Below are positions 1 to 9,336 of a stretch of DNA of 64,000 bases, in pieces (within the stretch, counting starts at the first letter, position 1; every line of letters starts with the position of its first letter). Source of the DNA: Actinopolyspora xinjiangensis (GTDB taxonomy: Bacteria > Actinomycetota > Actinomycetes > Mycobacteriales > Pseudonocardiaceae); the NCBI RefSeq assembly GCF_900104475.1, contig NZ_FNJR01000003.1, positions 288,917 through 352,916 on the forward strand, written 5' to 3'. The notes under the pieces were generated by a model, which ran no database searches, was not told where the DNA came from, and worked only from the letters and a program-made list of their open reading frames with translations. Both the position numbers and the translations under genes were made by a program.

Positions 1-576
1 GGCGAGGGGCACGCACTGGAGGCGGCGATGCGCCTCTTCTGGGAGAAGGGATACGAGGCCACATCAACCCAGGAATTGTGCGAAGCCACCGGTCTGGGGC
101 GGAGCAGTATCTACAACACCTTCACGAGCAAGCACGCCCTCTACGTCCGCGCGCTGGAGCACTACCTCGACAGGACGGCGGGCGAGCAACTGGCCATCCT
201 GGAGAACCCGGAGCGGCCGACCGTCTCCCGACTCCGGGACCTGCTCACCGCCATCATCGACACCGAGGAGACCCATCGACGCGAGGGCCGCAACATCGGG
301 TGTCTGGGCGTCAACAGCTCCGTCGAGTTCTCGGGGCGCGACCCCGAGGTGGCCGAGGTGCTCAACCGCGACCTGCGACGACGACTCGAGGTCCTTCGCG
401 AGACCGTCGCGTCCGGCCAGCGTACCGGTGAGATCTCCGGGACACACGAGGCGAAGGAGGTCGCGCTGTTCCTCAACTCCACGATCGCGGGCATGCGCGT
501 CTCGGCCCAGAACGGGGCCGACCGCGCCACCCTGGAGTCCATCGCGACCGTCGCCCTGGAGGCGCTGATCCCCTGA
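1..576 (+). CDS. TetR/AcrR-family transcriptional regulator, 5' end outside window
   Basis: The reading frame is open from base 1 and the first residues (GEGHALEAAMRLFWEKGYEAT) already lie in the first helix of a TetR DNA-binding domain. The ATG at 28 is therefore internal and the true start is upstream of the window. The helix-turn-helix follows (ELCEATGLGRSSIYNTFTSK), then a helical ligand-binding domain. Proteins of this family are usually ligand-released repressors. It sits 64 bases before an MFS pump on the same strand, so it probably controls that pump. The ligand cannot be read from the sequence. Confidence 0.93.
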   Translation, partial: GEGHALEAAMRLFWEKGYEATSTQELCEATGLGRSSIYNTFTSKHALYVRALEHYLDRTAGEQLAILENPERPTVSRLRDLLTAIIDTEETHRREGRNIGCLGVNSSVEFSGRDPEVAEVLNRDLRRRLEVLRETVASGQRTGEISGTHEAKEVALFLNSTIAGMRVSAQNGADRATLESIATVALEALIP

Positions 577-640
577 ATCGGACACAACCCGAACCGGCGC
601 TCGGTCACGCCCTTATTTTGTTCTGATCAATCCAAAACCG

Positions 641-1870
641 GTGGAGAAAGTGATCACATTGCCACGCGCTGTTTATGTCCTGGCTCTGGGCATCTTCGCC
701 ATGGTGACCAGCGAGTTCGTCGTCGCTGGGCTGATGCCGCAGCTGGCGGAGGGGCTCGGTACGACCATTCCGCGAATCGGCTATCTCATCACCGCCTACG
801 CGGTCGCCATGGCCGCCGGAGGCCCCTTCCTGACCGTGGGAGTAATGCGGCTGCGCCCCAAACCCGCCCTGTTCGTCCTCTTCGCCGTGTTCCTGGTCGG
901 TAATTTCCTGGCCGCGCTGGCCACCACCTACGAGGTCATGATGGCCGCGCGCGTCATCACCGGCGTCGCTTCCCAAGCGTTCTTCGGCGTCGCCGTGTCG
1001 GCGTGCTCCCAGATGACCCGTGAGGAGGTGCGCGGCCGCGCCATCGGGACGGTCATGAACGGCCTCATGCTCGGCACCCTCCTCGGCCTGCCGATGGCCA
1101 CCTTCATCGGTGATTACCTGGGCTGGCGCGCCGCGTTCTGGGCCATCACCGTGCTCACCCTGATCGCCGCGGCGGCCACGGCCCTCGGAGTTCCCCACCT
1201 GGAGCACGCCGGAGACGACAGCGGCGACTTCCGCCGGGAAGTGCGGGTCCTCAAAAACCCCAAGCTGTGGCTGGTCATCTCCACCAGCACCCTCATCATC
1301 GGTGCGACCTTCTCCGCCTTCAGCTACTTCAACCCCATCCTGACCACCGTCACAGGCTTCAGCGAAGGCACCATCCCCGTCCTGCTGGTCGCCTACGGTG
1401 CCGCCACCGTGGTCGGCAACAACATCGTCGGGCGGCTCGCGGACCGCTACACCGTCAGCGTCCAGGTCGCCGGACTGGTGCTCAACGCCCTGTTCCTGAC
1501 AGGGTTCGCGCTCCTGGCCGGATTCAACATCCCCGCCGTGGCGTTCATGCTCGGTATCGGACTGGTCGGCGTCACCATGAACCCCGCCATGACCGCCCGC
1601 GTCCAGCGCACCGGCAACGCCAAACCGCTGGTCAACACCGTCCACGCCTCCTTCATCACGCTGGGCATCATCATCGGCTCCTCGGTGGGCGGCATCTTCG
1701 TCGGCCACTTCGGCCTACGTGCCCCGCTGTGGCTCGGCGCCGCCCTGGCCGTACTCGGCCTCGTCACCCTCCTGCCAGAACTCGGGCAACGACGTGAACC
1801 CCCAAGCCGGGCAACCACCGAACGAACTCCCACCCCCGTAGAACTGATCAGCGCCAAAGACGAGAGCTGA
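641..1870 (+). CDS. MFS transporter, DHA1 (AraJ/Cmx-like) drug efflux type
   Basis: A roughly 400-residue protein with about twelve hydrophobic helices. The first helix contains TSEFVVAGLMPQLA, typical of the DHA1 arabinose-efflux/chloramphenicol-exporter group, and the loop 2-3 region reads GVMRLRPKPALF. It should export a small molecule by proton antiport across the cytoplasmic membrane. The start is uncertain: GTG at 641 gives the listed length, but GTG at 650 and TTG at 659 are in frame close to a GGAG at 643-646. The upstream TetR gene is the likely regulator. The C-terminal 30 residues are polar and probably cytoplasmic. Confidence 0.88.
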   Translation: MEKVITLPRAVYVLALGIFAMVTSEFVVAGLMPQLAEGLGTTIPRIGYLITAYAVAMAAGGPFLTVGVMRLRPKPALFVLFAVFLVGNFLAALATTYEVMMAARVITGVASQAFFGVAVSACSQMTREEVRGRAIGTVMNGLMLGTLLGLPMATFIGDYLGWRAAFWAITVLTLIAAAATALGVPHLEHAGDDSGDFRREVRVLKNPKLWLVISTSTLIIGATFSAFSYFNPILTTVTGFSEGTIPVLLVAYGAATVVGNNIVGRLADRYTVSVQVAGLVLNALFLTGFALLAGFNIPAVAFMLGIGLVGVTMNPAMTARVQRTGNAKPLVNTVHASFITLGIIIGSSVGGIFVGHFGLRAPLWLGAALAVLGLVTLLPELGQRREPPSRATTERTPTPVELISAKDES

Positions 1871-1979
1871 GAAACCACACCACCAAGGAGGCTTCCGAGT
1901 GGAAATACCCGGCCCCCCGGAGCACGCGGCACGGCCGAACACCCCCCGGAAACCGTCCGGCCGGAGGCGGTGCGGGGGG

Positions 1980-2002
1980 GGGACGACAACCGGCGTCGTC
2001 CC
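1980..2002. terminator. Hairpin between convergent genes
   Basis: An 8-bp perfect stem (GGGACGAC / GTCGTCCC) with a 7-base loop lies between the stop of the MFS gene and the stop of the leftward lyase gene. There is no T-tract, which is common in GC-rich actinomycetes. It could serve both strands. Confidence 0.4.
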
Positions 2003-2025
2003 ACCCGCGACCGCGGAGGAGCGGA

Positions 2026-4770
2026 TCAGGGCGCCTCGTCCGGGGCGATGGCCAGCAACGAGACGATCGCCAGGCCACGTTGGGCGGCGTCGTTGGTGCC
2101 ACAGACGGTGAAGTCGCCGGACTGGTTCTGCGAGCGGTTCGTGGGGATCTCGTCCACCGGCGAGGCCACCGCCGCACCGTCCACCCGAACCGGTTCCGGC
2201 CAGGGCCGCCCGTTGGGATCGGAGGTGAAACGCTGCCAACCGCGGCGACGCAGCCACGGCTCGTCCAACTGCTCACCCGCCCACGCGGTCACCCGGGAGT
2301 AGATCGTCCCGAACACTCCGGGATCGAAGTCGAACCCGAACCTGTCGATCTTCTCCTCCGCCGGGGCCTGCACGTAGCGGGCGAAGTCCAGCAGGGTCCG
2401 CCGGAACTCGGGCACGTCGACGAGGTCGAGCGCCTCCCACAGGATCTGTTCACCGCAGAAGGCCATCGACAGGTTGTAGCCGCCCTCGTAGTCTCCCTTG
2501 CCGAGGTTCGTCAGGTGCGCCGTCTCCGGATCGAACCCGACCGCACCACCGGCCTCGCCGGTGAACAGACCTGCCGGGAAAGCGGCGATGTCGCGCATCC
2601 CGGTGACGATGCGATCCCGCCAACGGGTGTCACCGGTGCGTTCCCACTCGGTCATCCAGTTGCTGACCAGCGCGTACCAGTCCGGGCCGATGCGCAGTCG
2701 CGTCGGCACCCGGTCCTGGGGCTCCAGCACGTTGCGCAGCGGTGGGAGCCGCACCATGGTCCGGTCCGCCCGCAGCGAGGAGCGCATCAGCTCGCCCAGC
2801 AGCTCGTCGGCGGTGAGGTAGTAGCAGAACCGCTTGGTGAACGACTCGGAGACCCGTGCCTCCTTGGCACCGCCGCCCCAGTGCGAGACGTTGTGCCGCG
2901 AGCCCAGCCCGGCGAAGCGGCCGGTGTGGTGCGTGTCGACCTCGCTGAGGTGCTTGGTCATCGCCCGTGCCAGCCGGAAGGCCTGCGGGTCACCGGAACG
3001 CAGGAAGGCGTACCACAGCATCGCGTCGGTGCCGAGCTCACCGTTGTCCCAGGCGTAACCGCCCACGTCGTAACGCCACTCGTGCCGGTCACCGTCGTAG
3101 GTGTGCATGACGTCGCCGTGATCCCAGAAGCCGTACCACTGGCGCTGGTCGACCTGTCCCGCGTAGAAGGCGACGTCGCGTTCGAGGGAGTCCTCCAACT
3201 CGGCTTTCCGCTCGCTCGTGCGGTCGGGCAGGCTCCACCGGCCGAACACCCCGGCACGGTGATAGCGCTCCGGAGCGGCGACCAGCCTCGGTGGCGAGTC
3301 CACCACCTCGGACAGCCGCACCACCCGCTCCCGCGAAGGAGTCGAGTCCAGCGCCCACAACCGCATCTCGGTGGAACGTGCGATCCCCTCCGGTGAACTG
3401 AGTCCTTCCTGCACGTCCTCATAGGCCAGTCCCAGCCCGTGTGCCTCGGTGTCGTAGTGCCGCAGATCCATGGCCTCGCCGTGCGGCGAGTAGGACCACA
3501 GCGTCACGGTCGCCGTGTCCCCCGCGGCACCGCGAACGTCCAGTGAACGCGGGAACCGCCGCCAGAAGTCGTGCATCCCCACCCCGAGACCGCCGGAGGC
3601 ACCGCCGACGTAGCCGAACCCGGCGGCCCGGTGCCCCCTGCCCGCGTTCCTGAGCCAGCTCGACTCCGAGGAGGTCCGCTTCCACACCGCGAAGTGCTCG
3701 GAGGAGTCCTGGAACAGCGCGAAGTCGTTCCACAGCGCCAGCTTCCGATATCCGCCCCGGACCTCCTCGGACCACTCGGCCGGCGGTGGGGTGGCCTTCC
3801 CGGCGTACTGGGCCCGCCGCACCGCCTCGCCGGGATCACGCCGCAGGCCGGTCAGCACCCGCACCGGCTCACCCCACACACCCCCGGTGGCGGTGCCGAA
3901 CCGGACATGGCGGTTGTGGGCGTCGTCGGTCATCGGCACCCCGAGCCGCAGCCCCATGCCGCGCACGAAGACGTGCCCGCTGTCGGCGTCCCAGTAGAAG
4001 TTGTGCACCAGACTCATCGACTCGTCACCCGAGGCGAGGTAGACCCGCATACTCCAGGGCAGCATCTTCCGACCGCCGGCACCACGATTGCGGCCGTGGT
4101 CCCGCCGGTAGCGCCCGGAGAGCTTGACCACCGCGCGCACCGGTCCGCGTTGTTCGATCTCGGCCTCCTCGACCACCCCGGACCACTCGGTCCGACGTGG
4201 TTCGGCGTGTTCGCCGTCCGGGCGGTCCTGCACGAGCAGCGCCAGCCTGCCGTTCTCGGCCGTCACCCGCTCACCGCGCCGAACCGACCGGATCGCTTGT
4301 GGACCCCGGCGGCCCAACCTGACCTCGACCGTGCCGTTGGTCAGCCGTATCTCGTCGCCGTGCTCGGACACGCGCACCGCGTCATCGGGCGCGGCGGGTT
4401 CACCGGGTGCGAGACGGTAACCATCCGCGGCGGCGCCCGCCGCCACGGCGTGACCGCTCCACTTGAGCGTGCCGTCCGGCCAGTAGGCCAACGGCCAGGA
4501 CTGCACGGGAACCGGATCACCGTCCGCTGTGGTCAGGGCGAACGGGGTGTCCGCCGAGACCTTCCCACGCGGCCACGGCACACCCCATGCCGTGGTGGTC
4601 GGCGCGGCCGGGGCCCTGCCGAGCCAGTGCAGCTCGGTGGGTTCACCGGACTCACCATCACCCTGCGGTGAGGCGCCCGCCTCGGCACCGCGGGTCAGAA
4701 ACGGGGTCGCGGCCGTCACCCCGGCCCCGGCCAGAAAACCACGACGGGCGAATTCGGAACTCGCTGACAC
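2026..4770 (-). CDS. Tat-exported exo-rhamnogalacturonan lyase-like protein (PL26 / YetA-like)
   Basis: About 914 residues. The N-terminus carries a twin-arginine signal (ARRGFLAGAG followed by a hydrophobic stretch), so the protein is exported folded. The mature N-terminal part (HWLGRAPAAPTTTAWGVPWP) resembles the RIFT-barrel domain of the PcRGLX/YetA family, and the rest is rich in aromatic residues as in (alpha/alpha)-toroid polysaccharide lyases. Known PL26 enzymes release unsaturated galacturonosyl-rhamnose from the end of rhamnogalacturonan I. GTG at 4770 is preferred because CGGAGG lies 6 bases upstream of it; the TTG at 4776 abuts that site. The gene is followed upstream by rhamnose mutarotase and a sugar porter on the same strand, which supports a role in rhamnose release. 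I did not identify catalytic residues. Confidence 0.75.
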   Translation of the reverse strand: MSASSEFARRGFLAGAGVTAATPFLTRGAEAGASPQGDGESGEPTELHWLGRAPAAPTTTAWGVPWPRGKVSADTPFALTTADGDPVPVQSWPLAYWPDGTLKWSGHAVAAGAAADGYRLAPGEPAAPDDAVRVSEHGDEIRLTNGTVEVRLGRRGPQAIRSVRRGERVTAENGRLALLVQDRPDGEHAEPRRTEWSGVVEEAEIEQRGPVRAVVKLSGRYRRDHGRNRGAGGRKMLPWSMRVYLASGDESMSLVHNFYWDADSGHVFVRGMGLRLGVPMTDDAHNRHVRFGTATGGVWGEPVRVLTGLRRDPGEAVRRAQYAGKATPPPAEWSEEVRGGYRKLALWNDFALFQDSSEHFAVWKRTSSESSWLRNAGRGHRAAGFGYVGGASGGLGVGMHDFWRRFPRSLDVRGAAGDTATVTLWSYSPHGEAMDLRHYDTEAHGLGLAYEDVQEGLSSPEGIARSTEMRLWALDSTPSRERVVRLSEVVDSPPRLVAAPERYHRAGVFGRWSLPDRTSERKAELEDSLERDVAFYAGQVDQRQWYGFWDHGDVMHTYDGDRHEWRYDVGGYAWDNGELGTDAMLWYAFLRSGDPQAFRLARAMTKHLSEVDTHHTGRFAGLGSRHNVSHWGGGAKEARVSESFTKRFCYYLTADELLGELMRSSLRADRTMVRLPPLRNVLEPQDRVPTRLRIGPDWYALVSNWMTEWERTGDTRWRDRIVTGMRDIAAFPAGLFTGEAGGAVGFDPETAHLTNLGKGDYEGGYNLSMAFCGEQILWEALDLVDVPEFRRTLLDFARYVQAPAEEKIDRFGFDFDPGVFGTIYSRVTAWAGEQLDEPWLRRRGWQRFTSDPNGRPWPEPVRVDGAAVASPVDEIPTNRSQNQSGDFTVCGTNDAAQRGLAIVSLLAIAPDEAP

Positions 4771-4955
4771 GAACAACCTCCGAACGACGATCTGGGATGT
4801 CGCTGAATCTCGAGGAACGGGTGGCGCACTCGCTCGCGAAACCGTGGCTGGGGCTCTCGAAGTGCCGCGAACGCACCGGGTGGACCAATCGGCCCGTCGG
4901 GATCCTTCCCCGACGGGGAACGGAAGAACTGTTTCGGGAACGGTCGAAACGGAAC

Positions 4956-4975
4956 TCCCCGGTACGGGCCGGGGA
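4956..4975 (-). terminator. Hairpin after rhaM
   Basis: A 7-bp perfect stem (TCCCCGG / CCGGGGA) with a 6-base loop begins 5 bases beyond the rhaM stop on the minus strand. A second small hairpin (TTCCCC / GGGGAA, 4906-4920) follows. They may attenuate rather than end transcription, since the lyase gene continues in the same direction. Confidence 0.35.
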
Positions 4976-4980
4976 ACCGG

Positions 4981-5298
4981 TCAGTCGAGGTGGAAGACCT
5001 CCTCCAGGCCGATCATCGCCTGGTCAGGATCGGCACCGTCGGTGTCGGCGAAGAACTCGGCCATCTCGGCCTGCCACAGCCGGTTGACCTCGGTGCGTGC
5101 CATGGCCTCCTTGGCTGCCTCGAAGTCCTCGCACTCCAGATAGCCCACCAGCAGCCCGTCCTGGCGCAGGAACAACGAGTAGTTGTGCCATCCGGCCTCG
5201 GACAGCGCGCGGCGCATGCTCGGCCACACGTCACGATGACGCTGCCGGTACTCGTCCATTCGCTCCGGTTTCACACGCAGCACGAAGCACACTCGCAC
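4981..5298 (-). CDS. rhaM: L-rhamnose mutarotase
   Basis: A 105-residue protein, the usual length of the RhaM/RhaU family. It opens with VCFVLRVKPERMDEYRQRH and contains HRDVWPSMRRAL and HNYSLFLRQDG, all characteristic of this dimeric ferredoxin-like fold. It interconverts the alpha and beta anomers of L-rhamnose in the cytoplasm and supplies the form used by rhamnose isomerase. The GTG start is preceded by GAGGAGAG. It lies between the sugar porter and the lyase in one leftward operon. Confidence 0.93.
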   Translation of the reverse strand: MRVCFVLRVKPERMDEYRQRHRDVWPSMRRALSEAGWHNYSLFLRQDGLLVGYLECEDFEAAKEAMARTEVNRLWQAEMAEFFADTDGADPDQAMIGLEEVFHLD

Positions 5299-5340
5299 GG
5301 CCTCTCCTCTCGACGACGTCCGATGGTTGGACCGGGATCC

Positions 5341-6696
5341 TCACCGGTCGGTGGCAGCGGTACCGGTGACGAGCTCCCCACTCGGGTATCGCTGCCAGCC
5401 ACCGCTGGTCTCGATCTCCTCCAGCGTCCTTCCCTCCGTCCGAGGGCCGAACACCGTGCCGATCACCCCGCTGACGAACAGGAAACCGGCCAGGATGAAC
5501 GCCAGGTTCCGGAAGCCGGTGGCGGTCACCAGCGGCACGAAGAAGCTCCAGACCCCCAGGGCTATGCGCACCACCGCGAACATCAGGCCCTGCGCGGTAC
5601 TACGCAGCCTGGTGGGGAACAACTCACCGGACCACAGCTGGAAGAAGTGCTGGGCTCCAAAACCCCCGCCGATGCCGATGGCGAGGATGTAGCCCAGCGC
5701 GGTCGTGAAGTTCAGCGGCAGCAGCGCCAGGAACAGCACACCGATCATCTGAATCAGTGAGGACAGCGCGAACAACAATCTGCGGTTGATCCGGTCGTTG
5801 AGCGGCATGAAGACCAGACCGGTGAACAGCGCCACCAGCAGGAAGTACAACGACTGCAGGCCGACGCTGGCCGCTTCGCTCTGACTTCCGAACACCTGCA
5901 GCAGGTAGGGGTAGTAGAACCCGTTGGTCCCGGCGAAGAGGTTCCAGATGCCGTACATGCCGATCAAAAACAGCATGGTGGGCAGTGCCCGCCGGGACAG
6001 CAGGGGGCGGAGACCGTCGATCCACCGGAGACCTCCGGAGGAACCGGACGCGGCCGCTCCGGTGGCGACTTCGCGTTTCCACCGGGCGGATTCCCCCACA
6101 CCGTGGCGCATCCACCAGGTCACCAGAGCGACCAGGAACAGGTGCGCGAACAGCAGTCTTATTCCCAGCATGCCCAGCGGTTGCAGCGCCAGTCCCAGCA
6201 ACAGGGTCACCACCGGCCCCAGCGACCACAGCACCTGGGCCAGCGCGCCGAACTTGCCGCGACTGCCCGCCGGGGAGAACTCGGTGATCAGGCTCCACGA
6301 GGCGGGGATGTCGGCACCGACGGTCAGCCCCACGATGACGTAGCCGACGAACAGCATCGGAGTGTTGACCGCGAAGATGATCCACAGCGTGCCGAACATG
6401 TAGAGCAGCAGGTCGTAGGCGTAGATCTTCTTGCGGCCGTACTTGTCGCAGACGTAGCCGCCGATCAACGCTCCCACACCCGCCGAGATCGCGTTGGAGC
6501 TGAACGCGCCCAGCAGCCCCACCGTGCTCTCGGAGAGGTCGAACGCTCGCACCCACAGCCCGAGTCCCACCGATCCGGCCACGATGGATCCGGCGTCGAT
6601 GTAGCCCGCCATGGCCGCGACGAACGACCACTTCCAGAACTGCCGGGACGTGGCGTCCTCACTGGGGTCGGCCACCCCGGAACCCGCTGACGTCAT
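5341..6696 (-). CDS. MFS sugar transporter, probable L-rhamnose (or RG-I disaccharide) porter
   Basis: About 451 residues with twelve predicted membrane helices. Family signatures include GGYVCDKYGRKKIYAYD after helix 2 and FPTRLRSTAQG in the second half, both typical of sugar-porter-like MFS proteins. ATG at 6696 (MTSAGSG) is chosen over the longer frame because AAGAGG precedes it at normal spacing. The downstream genes are rhamnose mutarotase and the lyase, and a near-consensus copy of the local LacI operator lies upstream, so it is probably the uptake system of this pathway. The exact substrate is inferred from context only. Confidence 0.85.
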   Translation of the reverse strand: MTSAGSGVADPSEDATSRQFWKWSFVAAMAGYIDAGSIVAGSVGLGLWVRAFDLSESTVGLLGAFSSNAISAGVGALIGGYVCDKYGRKKIYAYDLLLYMFGTLWIIFAVNTPMLFVGYVIVGLTVGADIPASWSLITEFSPAGSRGKFGALAQVLWSLGPVVTLLLGLALQPLGMLGIRLLFAHLFLVALVTWWMRHGVGESARWKREVATGAAASGSSGGLRWIDGLRPLLSRRALPTMLFLIGMYGIWNLFAGTNGFYYPYLLQVFGSQSEAASVGLQSLYFLLVALFTGLVFMPLNDRINRRLLFALSSLIQMIGVLFLALLPLNFTTALGYILAIGIGGGFGAQHFFQLWSGELFPTRLRSTAQGLMFAVVRIALGVWSFFVPLVTATGFRNLAFILAGFLFVSGVIGTVFGPRTEGRTLEEIETSGGWQRYPSGELVTGTAATDR

Positions 6697-6778
6697 CTCA
6701 CAGACCTCTTCGACCTCGTCCCACGCACACCGAACGGGCCGCGCCGCGAAAACCACCACGGCTTTCCAGGCCGATTCG

Positions 6779-6792
6779 ATGAAACGTTTTAT
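6779..6792. promoter_or_regulatory. Probable LacI-family operator before the transporter operon
   Basis: ATGAAACGTTTTAT matches 13 of 14 bases of the palindrome core found next to lacI (8046-8059). It lies about 85 bases upstream of the transporter start. Confidence 0.65.
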
Positions 6793-6954
6793 AGAGCGAG
6801 ACCGTAGAGCCGGAGTGTGGCCCAGTCAACACCCCGGCGACGTCTCGGCAACGCGGCCGGGAAACCACGGGGCGCGACGAGACCGAGAACGCACCCCACG
6901 AGACCGGAGCCTCCACCAGCACCGAAGCCGATCCCCACGAGGAGGGGCGAACCC

Positions 6955-8001
6955 TCACTCCCGACGAGGCAGGGTGGAGCGCCGGACGATGAGTTCGGGA
7001 GGATAGATCACGCTCTCGTGCTCGTGCTCGCGGCCGCCCTCCGTCTCGCGCAACAGCAGCTCGGCCGCGGTGGCCCCCATCCGCTCGGCGGGCTGGCGCA
7101 CCGAGGTCAGGGGGACGGCGGCGGCCTCGGCGAACTCGATGTCGTCGTAGCCGACCAGGGCGAGGTCCTCGGGGACGCGGACCCCGGCGTCGAACATGGC
7201 CTGCAACAATCCCAGGGCCAGCAGGTCGTTGGCGCAGAAGACGGCGGTGGGGCGCGGGCGCAACCCGAGCAGCCGGGCCCCGGCGTCCCGCCCGGAGGCG
7301 ACGTCGAGCCTGGTGGTCTCCAGCACCGTCAGAGCCTCCGGCGGCAGCCCGGTCGCCGCCACGGCGCGCCGGGCCCCCACGAGCCGATCGGTGCACTGCG
7401 CCAGGTGGGACGGGCCGCTGATGTAGGCCACACGCTCGTGACCGGCCTCGACGAGGTGGCGCATCGCCAGCTCACCCCCGGCGACGTCGTCGACCGAGAC
7501 CGAACAGGCGTCGTCGCTGTCGACCACCCGGTCGACGAACACGTAGGGAATGCCGTGGCGGCGGAAGGCGAGCAGGTTCGATCCGGTGGTGTCCGCCGGG
7601 GTCACGAGCACGCCGCGCACCCGTTGCTCGGCGAACATGGACAGGTAGAGCGACTCCGCGTCCGGGTCCTGCGCGCTGTGGCACATCATGACCCCCAGCT
7701 CGTGCTCGCGCGCCGCCCGCTCGGCACCCCGGGAGAGCGCGACGAAGAACGGGTTGCCGATGTCGAGCACCAGCAGCGCCACCATGCGGCTGTCCCCCGA
7801 GCGCAGCTGGCGCGCCGATTCGCTCCGCACGTAGCCGAGCTCGTCGATGACCGCGCGGACCCGCGACCGGGTGTCGGCCGAGACGCGGTCCGGCCGGTTG
7901 AGCGCGTTGGAGACGGTCCCGATGGAAACACCCGCCCGGTGGGCGACGTCCTTGATGCTGACCTCTCCGGTTCTGCGGTTGCTGCCCGCGGTTGGCACCA
8001 C
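6955..8001 (-). CDS. LacI-family repressor of the rhamnose genes
   Basis: 348 residues. The N-terminus carries a classic LacI helix-turn-helix (VSIKDVAHRAGVSIGTVSNA, about residues 15-34) followed by the hinge NRPDRVSADTRSRV and a periplasmic-binding-like effector domain ending in YDDIEFAEAAAVPLTSVRQP. It is divergent from rhamnose isomerase, and a perfect 16-bp palindrome lies between the two genes. The likely effector is L-rhamnose, rhamnulose or a phosphorylated derivative; this is inferred. The start may be GTG 8001 or the adjacent GTG 7998; GGGAGG lies just upstream. Confidence 0.92.
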   Translation of the reverse strand: MVPTAGSNRRTGEVSIKDVAHRAGVSIGTVSNALNRPDRVSADTRSRVRAVIDELGYVRSESARQLRSGDSRMVALLVLDIGNPFFVALSRGAERAAREHELGVMMCHSAQDPDAESLYLSMFAEQRVRGVLVTPADTTGSNLLAFRRHGIPYVFVDRVVDSDDACSVSVDDVAGGELAMRHLVEAGHERVAYISGPSHLAQCTDRLVGARRAVAATGLPPEALTVLETTRLDVASGRDAGARLLGLRPRPTAVFCANDLLALGLLQAMFDAGVRVPEDLALVGYDDIEFAEAAAVPLTSVRQPAERMGATAAELLLRETEGGREHEHESVIYPPELIVRRSTLPRRE

Positions 8002-8044
8002 GCCTCCCTTGACTCGGCTACACCCCCATCCTATCCTTCGCTTG

Positions 8045-8060
8045 AATGAAACGTTTCATT
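8045..8060. promoter_or_regulatory. LacI-family operator, perfect palindrome
   Basis: AATGAAACGTTTCATT is its own reverse complement, with the central CG typical of LacI/PurR-family sites. It lies in the 134-base space between lacI and rhamnose isomerase and can govern both directions. Confidence 0.85.
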
Positions 8061-8135
8061 TCAATCGTTCATGATCGCGCATCTCGCGTGTCACTCCCTC
8101 ACCCGACCGCCGCCTGAACATCGGAGCAACCAGCA

Positions 8136-9302
8136 ATGCCGGACGAGAACGCCGTCAAGGCGGCCCTGAAGGACCAACGCATCGAGACCCCCTCCTGGGC
8201 GTACGGCAACTCCGGAACCCGGTTCAAGGTCTTCCCCCAGCCGGGGGTCCCCCGAAATCCGTACGAGAAGCTCGAGGACGCCGCCCGGGTACACGCCCAC
8301 ACCGGTGTGGCGCCGAGCGTGGCACTACACATTCCCTGGGACCGGGTGGACGACTACGCCGCGCTGGCCGACCACGCCACCGAACTCGGGCTGCGCGTCG
8401 GGGCGATCAACCCGAACGTCTTCCAGGACGACGACTACATGCTCGGCAGCGTGTGCAACCCCGATCCCGCCGTCCGCGAGAAGGCCGTCGCGCAGATCCT
8501 GGACTGCGTCGACATCATGGACCGCACGGGCTCGGAGATCCTGAGCCTGTGGTTCGCCGACGGCACCAACTACCCCGGGCAGGATTCGCTGGCCGCCCGC
8601 CAGGAACGGCTCTCCGAGGCGCTGGACACGATCTACCGCCGGCTGGGCGAGCACCAGCGGATGCTGCTGGAGTACAAGTTCTTCGAACCCGCCTTCTACG
8701 CCACCGACGTACCCGACTGGGGAACCTCCTTCGCGCACTGCACCGACCTCGGCCCGCGCGCGCGGGTGCTGGTGGACACCGGGCACCACGCGCCGGGAAC
8801 CAACATCGAGTTCATCGTCGCCACGCTGCTGCGACGGTCCAAGCTGGGCGGTTTCCACTTCAACAGCAGGTTCTACGCCGACGACGACCTCATGGTCGGA
8901 GCCGCCGATCCCTTCCAGCTCTTCCGCATCATGCACGAGATCGTCCGGGCGGGCGCGCTCGAACACGGCGCGGGCATCGCGTTCATGCTCGACCAGTGCC
9001 ACAACATCGAGCCGAAGATTCCCGCCATGATCCGTTCCGTACTCAACGTCCAGGAGGCCACCGCCAAGGCCCTGCTCGTCGACGACGAGGCGCTGACGGC
9101 GGCGCAACGGGCCGGTGACGTGCTGGGCGCCAACGAGGTGCTGATGGACGCCTACAACTGCGACGTGCGACCGCTGCTGCGGGAGGTCCGCCGGGAGATG
9201 GGCGTCGAGCCCGACCCGAGCGCCGCCTACCGCGCCTCCGGCCACCAGGAGAAGCTGGCCGCCGAACGGCAGGGCGGTCAACAGGCGGGCTGGGGCGCGT
9301 GA
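8136..9302 (+). CDS. rhaI: L-rhamnose isomerase
   Basis: 388 residues of the xylose-isomerase-like TIM-barrel type (RhaI), not the E. coli RhaA type. Metal and substrate segments visible include SLWFADGTNYPGQDS, LVDTGHHAPGTNIEF, GGFHFNSRFYADDDLMVGA and FMLDQCHNIEPK. It converts L-rhamnose to L-rhamnulose, the first intracellular step after mutarotation. GGAG lies 9 bases before the ATG. It heads a rightward gene series with the bifunctional aldolase 34 bases downstream. Expression is probably repressed through the palindrome at 8045-8060. Confidence 0.93.
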   Translation: MPDENAVKAALKDQRIETPSWAYGNSGTRFKVFPQPGVPRNPYEKLEDAARVHAHTGVAPSVALHIPWDRVDDYAALADHATELGLRVGAINPNVFQDDDYMLGSVCNPDPAVREKAVAQILDCVDIMDRTGSEILSLWFADGTNYPGQDSLAARQERLSEALDTIYRRLGEHQRMLLEYKFFEPAFYATDVPDWGTSFAHCTDLGPRARVLVDTGHHAPGTNIEFIVATLLRRSKLGGFHFNSRFYADDDLMVGAADPFQLFRIMHEIVRAGALEHGAGIAFMLDQCHNIEPKIPAMIRSVLNVQEATAKALLVDDEALTAAQRAGDVLGANEVLMDAYNCDVRPLLREVRREMGVEPDPSAAYRASGHQEKLAAERQGGQQAGWGA

Positions 9303-9336
9303 GCCACCCTCTGCCGGACACGAAAGGACGAACTCC

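Noticed and set aside
605-1708. Long minus-strand open frame across the MFS gene
   Set aside because: It is antisense to a clear MFS protein, is rich in Gly/Asp/His/Gln as typical of GC-rich shadow frames, and has no family features.
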